From Panopea generosa (Eukaryota; Mollusca; Bivalvia; Adapedonta; Hiatellidae), in assembly GCA_029582155.1 (NCBI GenBank), contig CM055901.1, positions 5,120,374 through 5,184,373 on the forward strand: a DNA stretch of 64,000 nucleotides, in the 5' to 3' direction. The position numbers and the translations under genes are program-made. Position 1 is the first letter of the stretch. Every line of letters begins with the position of its first letter. Below, piece by piece: positions 23,048 through 34,327 of the stretch. Below the pieces are notes generated by a model. That model made no database searches, had not been told where the DNA came from, and saw only the letters and a list, made by a program, of their open reading frames with translations.

Positions 23048-26000
23048 TTAGACGCCATGGGTCCGTTCTTCAACTATTCCCTCGAACTCTTCTTTACTGG
23101 ACATTTTGATCGAACGTCGTCTTCGCCTGCCAAACATCCTTTGTCCGCCTGAAGGTACAAGTGTATAGAAATAAGACAACATATGACACCAGAAGACCAA
23201 ACATACAAGGGACATAGCTGCACAAACACATTCAATACATCAGTACAATACAAGTATAATCAAGTACAATACATTCATGCAGGAGAAATGGACACAGGGG
23301 TATGCCGTTATTGTCTGCAGTTTTCTTTTTCTTGTTTACGCTCTGTGCCTTGTTGATCAAATAAGTCACTAAACTGTAGAACTGACATAGCTACCACGCT
23401 TTGGTACGTTACAATACGATAACAGTTGAGCACATTGATTGGTCAGTTGCTCCAGGAAAAGTTACATCGCAATTTGGTAAGCGTTTAATAGCTTTGAAAT
23501 GTGGGACAGGAATAGAATTCCATGCTTTTTATTGAGATTGAACAGATCTGATAAGGAAGAGATAGACTAATAAATGACTGTAAAAATGTAGATTGCATAA
23601 AATATTGATAATTTTATTTACATTTCATATACAATTGACGAGCAATTTCAAAGTTTATGCCTGTTCCATGATGCATTTTTATATCATGTACTAATAGATC
23701 GTAGACAAGCTGATTGATGGCATCTCCTGTTTGTGAATACTATAAAGTTGTTATTTTATTTATTCTTTTACAACAATATGAAAATATTATAACAGAAGCA
23801 GTCAAGTGACACAGCCACAAACACAAACAAGGCAAAATGTGTTTGATTTTTTCGACTGACATATCTGTGGCGATTAATGGTCATTATAATAATAACGTCA
23901 CGGCAGTTGGAAGTTCAGTCAGGTGAGAGCAGACATACATAGTCACTTCTCCGGCAAGTTTCCTTCCTAAGGGACACCCAGGCATATCAGATACGATAAC
24001 ACTGGTGGATAGCTGCATAGTTTATGGTGAGTAACACTTCATATCAGTACTTTAGTGATAGGAATTCTGTGAAATCGGTCTCAATGTTGCTTTTACAACA
24101 CCGAGGATGTCGTTTTAACAAGGACAACATGGATACAATACAGGACTCTTGTCACACCAACCAACGCCCGCGCAGTACAATAAAGTTTCCTGGGATTTCC
24201 TGTCTTCAACTGGCCTGGCACAAGTTTCATGAACATACTAAAGTCCGTTATTTTACTTAAACTCAAAGTGGGCTCAATTTTAGTATAAAATTGAGCACTC
24301 TTTGAGTTTGAGTTAAAAATAGACTTCAGTATTTTCGTGAAACCGTGGCCTGATCAACTAACTACTGTTTGAGTTACCTGTCCTTGTATTGCCTAACATA
24401 ACTTTATTTGATATCGTGCATATGATAGCAGTCAACGAATCTTGATAAAACTTACACAATAGCTACATAACCATGAAAGGTCCCGTTGGGACAAAATACA
24501 TTTAGCAGGGATTTTATCTGCAGAGTATTCCTTCAAGGCAGTCTTTACCTGAAGAGAGGAAAATCGAGATCTCTACTATGTGGAGACAGGGGGTTGCAAT
24601 TGACTTGTGTATTACTTATCATCAAAATATCTGCCAGTTTTTCAAACCTCTAATATCCTTGGTGAAATAGCAGATAATCAGACGACAACGGAAACAAAAA
24701 CGTATACAATGAAAAAATACCTGCACAAAGTCCACGAACGCATCTCTCCCCTCGACCACACCTTGAGCATCGTGGCCCCGGTATAAATGGGTATCTGCCT
24801 ACGTAATTACCCCTGGAATACAGGAACAGGTTGTCAACGTATGAACTTGACAATGTTATCACTATCACGTGTGTGATTAGTGATGAAATTGGGTAAAATG
24901 AAATGAAATGAAACATGTTTGAAGCTCACTGAACCATTAAGAAAATGTTAAAGGAAAACAAAAAATATTGTAATACAGATGAAGAATGTTTATGTTACTT
25001 CGGATTTAATAAATGATGGACAATGAATAGGATGGACCGAAGCCGCTTGTATGGTGAAAATGTAACAACAAAACACGATGTAAGTTGAAAAGGGCATTAT
25101 AATTTAAAATGCCGAGAATTATCTTAAAATATATTTCCTGAAGAGATACATTAATTGCCAATACTTATATACATAAAAACATATCTGGGCATACACAACC
25201 GCCGGAAACAAAGTAATGAGCATAAAAGCAACAAAAGAGCTAGTGTGTTCTAATTTGACTAAAATATATATAAACTAAGGCTAGAATAAAAATTACTAGG
25301 AGTCCCTGGGAGATAGGGTGGTGGTGGTGGGAAAATAACATGGATTACTCGAAAAAATGCCATGTCAGGTATCCTTGAGTATCCGGTCAGAACTGAGAAA
25401 CTGACTGGATACCACGTTCTGTAATTATTTGGGTCGAGCGCAAGTTGCCCGGGAACCAATACATTAAAGGTTAAGCCGAATAATATTTTGGTAAATTATA
25501 CCAGCCAGATTAGAACATTAATCCTCATACATAAAATAATGTATCTTACATATAAACTACACTTAAAAAACAAACCGTAAGTAGAATGACCAAGTTCTCT
25601 ATCAGTAGCAATTTAAATATAACATTTGCAGTATGTTAATAAATCATATAAAATGTGAAATTTAACGCATCGTAAAATAAATACTTTGATAACTTACGCA
25701 GGAGAGTAGAAACATGCAAAATACATTGCGTTTCTTTGGATTTGCGTACTCCCCGCCCTCATTACGGGACAGTAACTAAGAGAACATCCTACCCTGGTTG
25801 TGGTTGCCCACACCAACTGAAATGCAAACAGATTTATATCTACAGGTGTAAGTGATGCAGGTTAATAAACATGTGATGTCATCAGAAATTAAAACATATG
25901 CATCGAATGGGACAAAAAACTTTCAAAGCATACACTCCACAAAAAAAAACACTACAAGTAATACATACATCCTCCACAACAGTACACATCCCACATGTAA

Positions 26001-29000
26001 TACATATATCCCCACAACAGTACACATCCCACATGAAATACATATATCCCCACAAAATTACACATCCAGCAGGTAATACATACATCCCCAACAACAGTAC
26101 ACATCCCACATGAAATACATATATCCCCCATAACAATACACCCCCACAAGTAATACATACATCCCCCACAACAGTACACATCCCTAAAGTAATACATCCC
26201 CCAAAACAGTAAACACTCCACAAGTAATACACATAATCTCCACAAAGTAATAACACCACAAGTAATAATACTTTCTGTTCAACATTATAAACACTACAAG
26301 TAATGCACACACCCTCCACAACAGTACAAACACCACAAGTAATACACACATTTTCCACAACAGTACAAACACCACAAGTAATACACACATCCTCCACAAA
26401 AAAAACCACAATAACATATACATCTCCCAAAACAGTACAAACTCCACAAACAAAACATACACCATCCACAACAGTACAAACATCACAAGTATTACACACC
26501 CCCTTCACAATAGTTCAAATACCACATTTAAAACACACACCCTCCACAACAATACAAACACCACACGTAATACATACATCTCACATAACAGTATATACAC
26601 TCTAAGTAATGCATACATCCCCAGCAACAGTACATACCCCACAAGTAATACACACAATCACCACCACAGTACAAACACCACAAGTAAAACACATGGTCTC
26701 CACAGCAGTAGAAACACTACAAGTTATACACACACCTCCAGAACAGTACAAAAACCACAAGTAGTATATATATATATATCCTCCACAGCAGTACACATCC
26801 CACACCCCCAACAACAATACACACCCCACAAGTACATACACAAATGTATAAAAGGCAGCAAGAGAACAAGAATCAAGGGAGCGGAAAGGCGAATGTAACG
26901 ACATTTTCCGTGTAGCGTTCGTGTAAGGCTTTACTGGATTATATCATTTATATTTTTACAATGAAACTGATATCGTTTGAACTGTATGCACTTGTCCTAG
27001 TATTTAAATGCTTGGTTGACCTAATGTTTGTAAATCAAATTATAAGTACAAAACTCACACGTGACGTCACTAATTATCGTCACAATGACACAGTGACCTG
27101 GCTTAAACATGTACAAAGAAGTACATCTGAACTGCGTTTATAATTGAGAATAAAAAAAATTAGTTACAATATGATATGATTAATATGATTAAAATGACAG
27201 TATGACAAAAACAGATAAATAGATAAACACCACGTGTTAAAGTTACACCATAACTGCGTTTTTACTGAACACTGACTGGCAAGTTCATTATGTACCACTT
27301 TTATTTGCTTGTTGTAATTACATGTCATATATTAAAAGATCGCAGATTCCCAGTTAATATTGCTAATTTCTTTACTCATGTGGTAACAAGTCCCTGTCAT
27401 ATTTAATAAATGATCTGCATTTTCAACAGTTAACGTTTTTATTTCTTTTTGTAATTATTTAAAGAGTAAATGTTTAGAAAATGCAATAGATCAGTTGTGG
27501 AAGTTATTGCTCATTATATACATATATCATTTATGTTCAACAATTCAGTTTATTTCACATATTTTTATTATTAACTCACTCGACTAACACGATCCTTTCT
27601 CGTTTTTTGTTTTGTTTCATTTATTTAACACCGATATAGCGTAAAAAATAGGTTGCATCCTTTAAGTTCAAAGTGTTAAACTTAACAGGGGAATCCACGT
27701 ACCGGTTGCTTCATAATTAAATCTCAGTAATGCAGGCCTTATCAAATAATATGACGGGAGCTTAATATCCGTTGATGGGCATGCGTTCATGGATAATAAA
27801 CGTCACAATTCTATATAGGGTCAATGAATGCATTACGTCACGATTGTAAATTCAAATGTAAGTACTGCATTGTATGCATATACATTTATAATTTATAATA
27901 TTGAGATATTATCAATAATGAAATGTTCAATTTTATCAATTATGAATTTTCATCTTTTCGACGGTCAATACATTGGCTGTCTTGATACATGAAGGTATAA
28001 ATTTAAGAAAGATACCTGTGTGTAGTGACACGCGGCACCACAACCCCTTGACCAACGCCAAAGTTGCTTTTCTGCAGCCCAGAGACCGATAGAACGTTGT
28101 ATAACCGTCCTTGGGGGCAACGCTCTGCCAGTACTGGTAAAGTACGATAGATTCTCCCCTAAACCTCGTCTTTGATGTTCAAAGTAACAGTTTTCGGACC
28201 ATTGAGCAGCACGTCTTTCCAAATAAAAATCCCACGTCTGTTACAAGTGAAAAAAGAACATATATCTTAAATTGATTAATGTGTTTAATGGTTAATGACT
28301 TTGCACTGTTTACATTGTCATTACACCAGACATAATGAACATAGCTTCATGAAGATGTTCATTAAAAAAACATGTACACCTCAGACTGTGTACGGATTTG
28401 ACCTTGTTAACAAACGTTGGGTCAGGTCAACGATATATGTTTGCTGTTACCAGTCGATATTTTACAATGCGTTTCACATTTGACATATAACAATATCAAC
28501 TATCAACATATACTGTATCAATTATCAACAGAATTAAAACTATATGAAAATAAGTTAAATGAAAAATTAACCATTATTTCTGTTATTCCTATTAATACGT
28601 GTGAAAGAGGAGCAATCCGTTCATTATTTCCTTTAAAATATACAATATTAAATGCTTATAGATAGATAGATATATTTTATTGACTTAAACAATTACAGTT
28701 TTTCATCATTACAAATATATGACACACACACACACACACACACACACACATCTGAACAAAGTTAAAATATACAGTTTAAATATTATGTTACTCTCGAATC
28801 TTTTCAGTGTTTGTTAAATCGGTTTTGCTTCTAGAAGAAGATGGTCTCTCCTTAAACATGAAAAATAAATTATATAAATTAAGTCTGTAACAACATTTGG
28901 TATTGAACATCTTAATTTAAACGCTTCGGATAGATATTTACATAATTTGTAAATTTTATTTGTATTTGTTGACTGCTTCAACTCAACCAATTTAAACATA

Positions 29001-29409
29001 TTCAGTTTTTTGAAATAGTAACCAGGAATTTACTTTTTCCGAATTATACAGTATGGTTCACAAATTAAAATAAAATGAAACTCGTCTTCTATATCATTTT
29101 ATTTACATATCTGACAAACTCGCCCACTTCTCTCAACTCTCTCTCCCCCATATATCTACCTGTTTCTATTCTTAAACTATGTGCTAAAATTTAAGTATTT
29201 GTTAAAAAACTTTAAATAAATTTGCATATCAACCAAGTGTTAATGTTACGACTTACTAATGCCCTCATGTTCGCAGCAGGTTCCAGGCTTCGGTAATAAT
29301 TGTGTGACCGCAAGATGGCGCTCCGGAAAGGCCGAATATTGATCAAGACAGCGTTAAAGCAAGGGAACACGCCAGTGAAGAGAAGCACAATGTGAGGGAG
29401 ACTCGCCAT
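23048..29409 (-). CDS. CAP-superfamily secreted protein (CAP gene A), complete, five exons, 228 aa
   Basis: CAP (SCP/TAPS, PR-1/CRISP-type) proteins are secreted, disulfide-rich alpha-beta-alpha folds with diverse lipid-binding and extracellular roles. Exons in transcript order: 29409-29257, 28237-28016, 25816-25698, 24812-24721, 23148-23048 (stop 23048-23050). All junctions are GT..AG and the phases match, giving 228 residues. Residues 1-20 form a signal peptide. The conserved His/Glu/Glu/His set is present: H36 (SHNYYR), E79 (GLGENL), E107 (LWAAEKQLW), H122 (CHYTQ), then LVWATTTRVGC across the exon 2/3 junction. The end has the CAP hinge pattern (YSPAGNYVGRYPFIPG, CSRCGRGERC). No ShK or ICR domain follows; instead there is a basic tail with five consecutive Arg. 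Its introns carry a 39-bp array and a LINE end. Function beyond the family is unknown. Confidence 0.93.
24259..24309. repeat. Short inverted repeat in CAP gene A intron 4
   Basis: The arms 24259-24282 and 24286-24309 are 24 bases each with about three mismatches and a 3-base loop. Both read AAACTCAAAG and GCTCAATTTTA. It is probably a MITE remnant or a cruciform-prone site; no function can be assigned. Confidence 0.75.
25935..26830. repeat. 39-bp minisatellite in CAP gene A intron 2
   Basis: The unit of about 39 bp carries CCACAACAGTACAAACACCA and CAAGTAATACACACAT. It ends about 120 bases from the exon 3 acceptor. Because 39 is a multiple of three and stops are scarce, open frames arise on both strands (13-residue repeats). 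They are not supported as genes, since they lie in an intron and differ freely at protein level. Confidence 0.92.
26831..28015. other. Rest of CAP gene A intron 2
   Basis: AT-rich sequence without supported features between the 39-bp array and the exon 2 donor. The short open frame near 26961-27143 has no splice or homology support. Confidence 0.4.
28655..29205 (-). mobile_element. Decayed LINE 3' end in CAP gene A intron 1
   Basis: Read on the minus strand, the sequence gives the C-terminal motifs of a non-LTR retrotransposon ORF2. LRIETGRY is near 29175, CQIC near 29110, then DIEDEFHFILIC and a GYYFKK..MFKLVEL stretch near 28980-29030, broken by stops and shifts. The 3' end near 28660 has an AATAAAATATATC tail with ATCT repeats. 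A (CA)n run at 28727-28749 lies within it. The family is not determined. Confidence 0.75.
28727..28750. repeat. (CA)n microsatellite
   Basis: An uninterrupted ACAC run of about 24 bases within the LINE 3' region of CAP gene A intron 1. Confidence 0.9.
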
Positions 29410-30054
29410 GACTACTGGTTACCTGTTACAGGCAATAAATGAGTTCAATAAAGTATACAATATGTAGATCATACTGTTTAATATACAGTAATGTATGAAA
29501 AGTTTAACTTCGTTTTGTAATGAATATATGATATTGTTTAAGAGATCTAAAACATTTCATGAGTATTTATTGTTTATTGTTGACATTTCCATTTGCTCCT
29601 TTACACAATAAGAGCAAACCTTTGCTGCTATTCTTACTGTAAGTTAGTTGTAGACAGTCTCTTTTATTGAATTATTTTGTAAGTTTGTGTTACTATTTGA
29701 TGTTAAAAGAAAATTATATATTTATAATTATAAAAGAGTGGCTGTGAACATTGTGGTAATGTAATATGTTTAGATAATGTAAATGTTTATTGTATTTTGG
29801 GACCAGTGGCGTATATTACCTGGTGTGTTGTTTAGGGGAAAGATTTCAAGAATTCGTTTTGATGTTTTTCTCATATTTTTATTAAGTTTTAGCTTACTTA
29901 ATAACTACGTAATCGTGTACGAGTAACATCACACAGTATTTGTATATTGATAATTTGTATATATATATATCTTATTATGAATAATGTGTTGTATTATTTA
30001 AACGATGTATTATTTAGACCAATTCTTCCATATAATACATCACCTTTCTTTATT
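29410..30054. other. 5' flank of CAP gene A
   Basis: AT-rich sequence upstream of the CAP gene A start codon on the minus strand. It probably includes the promoter. No TATA or initiator could be assigned with confidence in such AT-rich sequence. Confidence 0.4.
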
Positions 30055-31210
30055 TCAGAACAGAACAGAATAGTTTTTTATTCAGTATAACTTAAACATA
30101 TACAGTCCATCGTTATTTACATAAACAATATAATACATGCATGCAGCAATACGAGAGTGAACATAATTATGTTACAAACATGAATATATTCTGAAGTAAA
30201 TGATTAATCATATAGTTACAATGTATATTTACAAATCAGTTGTTTGAATTTAAAGCATTTGATCTTTGCTTAAATGCATTGATACACAATACAACTTACT
30301 TATTTAAAACTCTTAGTTTAGATGCGTTTAAAAGGTAAATAAATGTATACATACTCGGACGATGGTAACAATATTTAGATACGTACTGCATTCTTAATAA
30401 TTCATAGATAAAACATATTATCACAAGATGATACTCATCTTTAGTGTCATTTAGGTGACACAAAGTACATTTTCTTCAGTTATATCTTGGTTTCTGTGTC
30501 TACTTGTTTCAATATTTAATTGATGCGAAGATAACCTTAGTTTTGCTAAAGTGTTTCTTAATTTGTAAGATGTCATTTTACTTATATAACTCGACATACT
30601 GAAATGTGTTTTAATTGTTTTATAAAGTTTTATTGATGATTGTGATCTTGTCGCCAATTGTTTATATTCGTAGACTTGGTATAAACATATCGGTTTTGAT
30701 GGATGAAGGAAACAACACAACTTCTTGAAAACCAGCATCTGTAAGAGACTTAAAACGTTAGAGGCCCAGTTAATTATAGCTGGATCTTTGTCGCAATTTA
30801 TACTTAGCATATTTAATACATTTAGTCAATATACAATTACTACTTTTTGCAGAGAACAGCCTAAGAAAATACTTAATTATTCTTATTTGTCTTACTATAT
30901 ACAATGGGTATCTTCCTAACTCGCTATACAACGCTGAACGTTTTGTTGACATTTAAACATTAAGTAGTCATTTTAAAAAATTCCTATGTACACGTTCTAT
31001 ATTATTCGCCTTATCAAAGCCCCATATTTCGCAGGAATACTTTAAAATAGAAGCTACATAAGCATTAATGAATTTCACATACTTCTAAATTATTTGTTAG
31101 ATTAAACAAAGAACCCATAGCTTTCAAAGCTTTCCCCGTCAACGTTTTAGTAGCACTTTGAAGTGCAATTGAAGTAAAGTATTTTAAAGAAAATCAACGG
31201 ATAAACTTTA
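30055..31210 (-). mobile_element. Decayed LINE 3' end (ORF2 C-terminus)
   Basis: On the minus strand the order of motifs is GKALKAMGSLFNL near 31120, ELGRYPLYIVRQIRIIKYFL near 30860-30920, KLRLSSHQLNIETSRH near 30490-30550, a CTLCHLNDTKDEYH stretch after a frameshift near 30468, and RPSMYTFIYLLNASKLR near 30310-30360. This is the C-terminal zinc-knuckle-type region of LINE ORF2 proteins. The 3' end is near 30058 with repeated TTCTG. It is the same general type as the copy at 28655-29205 and has the same orientation, but the sequence is different. The upstream reverse transcriptase is absent, so it is a 5'-truncated, dead copy. Confidence 0.8.
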
Positions 31211-33611
31211 AGTATGTGTTACCTTATATTTAGGCCGAGACAAATATTTCCTAATTAATAAACACTCACTAATCACTTACTTTGTGAATGGACAGAACGT
31301 GTTTACTCCGGTCTTTATTTACACTTAATTGGTATTAATTAATTGTCTGCAGAATGATTAATTTATACTCTTCATAGGCACCTGTCAATCATATCATATG
31401 TCGTGATCTTTTAGGCCAAATGTAATTATTATAGTGTAGATTTTCGAAGGATACATTTATTTTCAAAATAACGGTTGAAAAAAGATTGATAAACATACTC
31501 GAACTATTTATTGAAAATATTGAAATTGTGTTTAATATATCTAAAATGTTATCAAAGAATAGTTTTACTATAATTCAAGAGACTTCAACAATTAGTTTTA
31601 ATAATGATATATTAATTTAAGTAAAAAACATTTAATTCCAAAATACCGCTATGGTGGTCTAGCGTTGAAAGCGACGCTTAACACCATGCAATTACAATAT
31701 TCATTCCAAAATGCAATATAATGAATGATCTGTATTTGCTTTAACTTTGTAATTCATATTAATGCATTCATGTATTTTATAACAAGCTATTTAATTATAC
31801 AAAAGCCATTACCATACACGTAACCCTTTATCATCCATCTTGGTGTGAATAAAGGTACAGAACATTACACACTTAGAGTTTATTGATACGAGTGATGGTT
31901 GTTGTCCGAATGCTGAATATTGGATATTTACATATTCAATATAATAAATACAAATGATATGTGTATTGTTTTGGCAAGTATTGCATTACAAGTAATTATT
32001 AATGCTGTTAAAATGGAATAACCGCGATATGCGTGCTTAAGACACATACTATATACCAATCTATCGGAAAATGCAATATAGGACCATGTGATATGAAATA
32101 ATTTCTGATTATTAATAAATCAAAATAGTTTCTGTTTTGCTTACTAACATTTGTATTGTTGAAAGTTTTAAATGTGCATGTACATATGTTTGACAGATAG
32201 TAGTATAGCGGACAGCAGAAGAGGTCAGCATCCTATGGTTTTGGCAACTCGTAATATATATGTATATAAAATTATATTTTCAGTATACAATTGTGTCACT
32301 TTGCATGGCCTCAAGGTCTGGAATCTGTCAATGGACGTGCTTTTCATGTCACTGTCATTTTAGAGATGTATATCTTGTTTACAATCCTACCATTGCGTTA
32401 AACATATGTCAATTAACCCCAATTATGTATGTAAAAATCAACAACCAATTAGTCACTAATTGTTACACTTATACTTACTCTATTATTCTTGGTTATACAA
32501 CAAAAAGGAGTGACAAAAGCAGGGATCGTAGGAATAGATGTTTAGAAAACAACTTAATTTTTATTTACCTTTGGCGTCATGAAAAGTGTGCAAAATGCAA
32601 TTAATGTCATTAGCACGTACTGGGACATTACACTTGCATACAGTCCTTTACCGTTAATGGATGGCTAATTAATTGTCGTCGTTTTTTCCTATATTATGTG
32701 CAAAATGTTCCATTTTTATATTTTTTGACATATACGTGTTATTTCGTCTTCATGTACATATTAAATGTATGATGAAACAGAATATGTTTTGTGCGGCATT
32801 TCCGGGTTTTCGTACAGAAATGGCAGAAATAATGTCGGTCAATCTAAGGAGAGTCATTAAAGACAAGCATTTGTAAAATACCATAGTGTCAAATTGGGAA
32901 GTTGTCATCATGACATCTGCGAAATTTGGAACGTAATTTACACATGTATCTACGATCTTACATTTCTTATTTCATTGTTATTGTCCATTCGTATCATTTA
33001 TGTTAAAAAGACAAAACATTTCGGCATCGTGCTGTGGCTCGAACGAGTCACAATGATGTTTTACCATAAATTTGTATTTGAGAATATGAGTACACGTTAT
33101 TAAGGAGATCATTACCTAGAGTATACGAATATAGTTTAATATAAACTGAGTCCAAACATTTTTTTCATATCTTTATATGTTTATATGTTTATTTTTCATT
33201 GTTTTTTGTTAGAGGAACACATTAGCAACATTTATAAATCCCCTGTAGCATGAACTGACTTATGAATACAGATGTGGCTCTCAATTGATTATAAATGATC
33301 AAAATTTCATGTCTGAGAAAATAGTCGGCCCTCTTTTCTATTTTTAATTTTCATAGCAAACATGTTCCTCTTTGTAAAAATGTTAATAACTCAATACCTA
33401 AAATCATTTAATATTTAATATACAGCTCTTTTAACTGTGATTAAAATATAGAGACAACCAATTGGTTAGTATAACCTAAATTATGTTCAAATGTTTTGAT
33501 TGCAACCAAAGTATACTAAACTCTAACTGATTGATACAAAATACCATTGACACTGTTAACCCGTTACTCTTTAGATACGCGTTTTCCTGCACCAATCACA
33601 GAAAGCCTTTC
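31211..33611. other. Unique intergenic sequence between the CAP genes
   Basis: AT-rich, with several short open frames but no splice-supported exon or recognised protein motif. Nothing is annotated here. Confidence 0.4.
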
Positions 33612-33676
33612 AAAACAGTGCAGGAAGAGTTCAGATTGCTCGTAACAAGCAATCTAAACACTTCCTGCACTGTTTT
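33612..33676. ncRNA. Near-perfect stem-loop, miRNA-precursor-like
   Basis: The arms 33612-33640 and 33648-33676 are 29 bases each and pair with about two mismatches around a 7-base loop (CGTAACA). The stem includes CAGTGCAGGAAG and AGATTGCT. Size and shape fit the stem of a pre-miRNA, but also a small MITE. It lies about 650 bases downstream of CAP gene B, in sequence without other features. Which strand would be expressed is unknown, and no known miRNA seed is claimed. Confidence 0.4.
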
Positions 33677-34292
33677 CCACTCTGTTAATATAAGCATAAT
33701 ACATCCATTGCTGATACGTGGTGAATTAATGCTTTCAATATTAGAGGTGTCCAAAGGCGTCTATATGAAGTAAAGTGTTAACTTGATATGTAAATAAAAT
33801 ATACATACTGGGAGCTTGTATGATAAACCCGTGAAATATATTGTCTTATTTCCGATCATCTCATCACGTACTATGTCGGAAACTAAATAATAATATACTA
33901 GATAACAGTATATAATGTTAAAAGTCATGCTGATCATCAACATATCTTAAAGTGGGCCAATGGTCATTATATTAATCAAAATTAATAAAGTTCAATTTAA
34001 AGATTAATATTTTATACATGTGTATTGTCACATCGTAATCACATATTTAAGCAACCATGTTTTTCAACTGTTCCCATTCTCTCATACAAAGGAGGATGCG
34101 CAAGCAACAAAATAAGTTCTTATTCTTACAAAGCAAACAAGACAAAGCTTTGTGTATATATGCATGTTTATCTTCGTCCAGTCTCATTTCCTTTAAATAA
34201 GGCGATAAAAGCCCGATGAAGTAACATTGTTTTTATAGTGAAAATCTGCACCACTATTTACGAGAAAATTTAAGTACGTGTCCACTGGTGTG

Positions 34293-34298
34293 TTTATT
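34293..34298 (-). promoter_or_regulatory. Candidate poly(A) signal of CAP gene B
   Basis: AATAAA on the minus strand, about 30 bases past the CAP gene B stop. A second AATAAA overlaps the stop codon itself (34327-34332). Confidence 0.5.
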
Positions 34299-34327
34299 CG
34301 CCTGTGTACTACTCCCCTTAAACAGTT

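Noticed and set aside
25882-26904. Cys-rich (minus) and Thr-rich (plus) open frames up to 208 codons
   Set aside because: They arise from the 39-bp repeat inside CAP gene A intron 2. The CAP exons on both sides splice over it.
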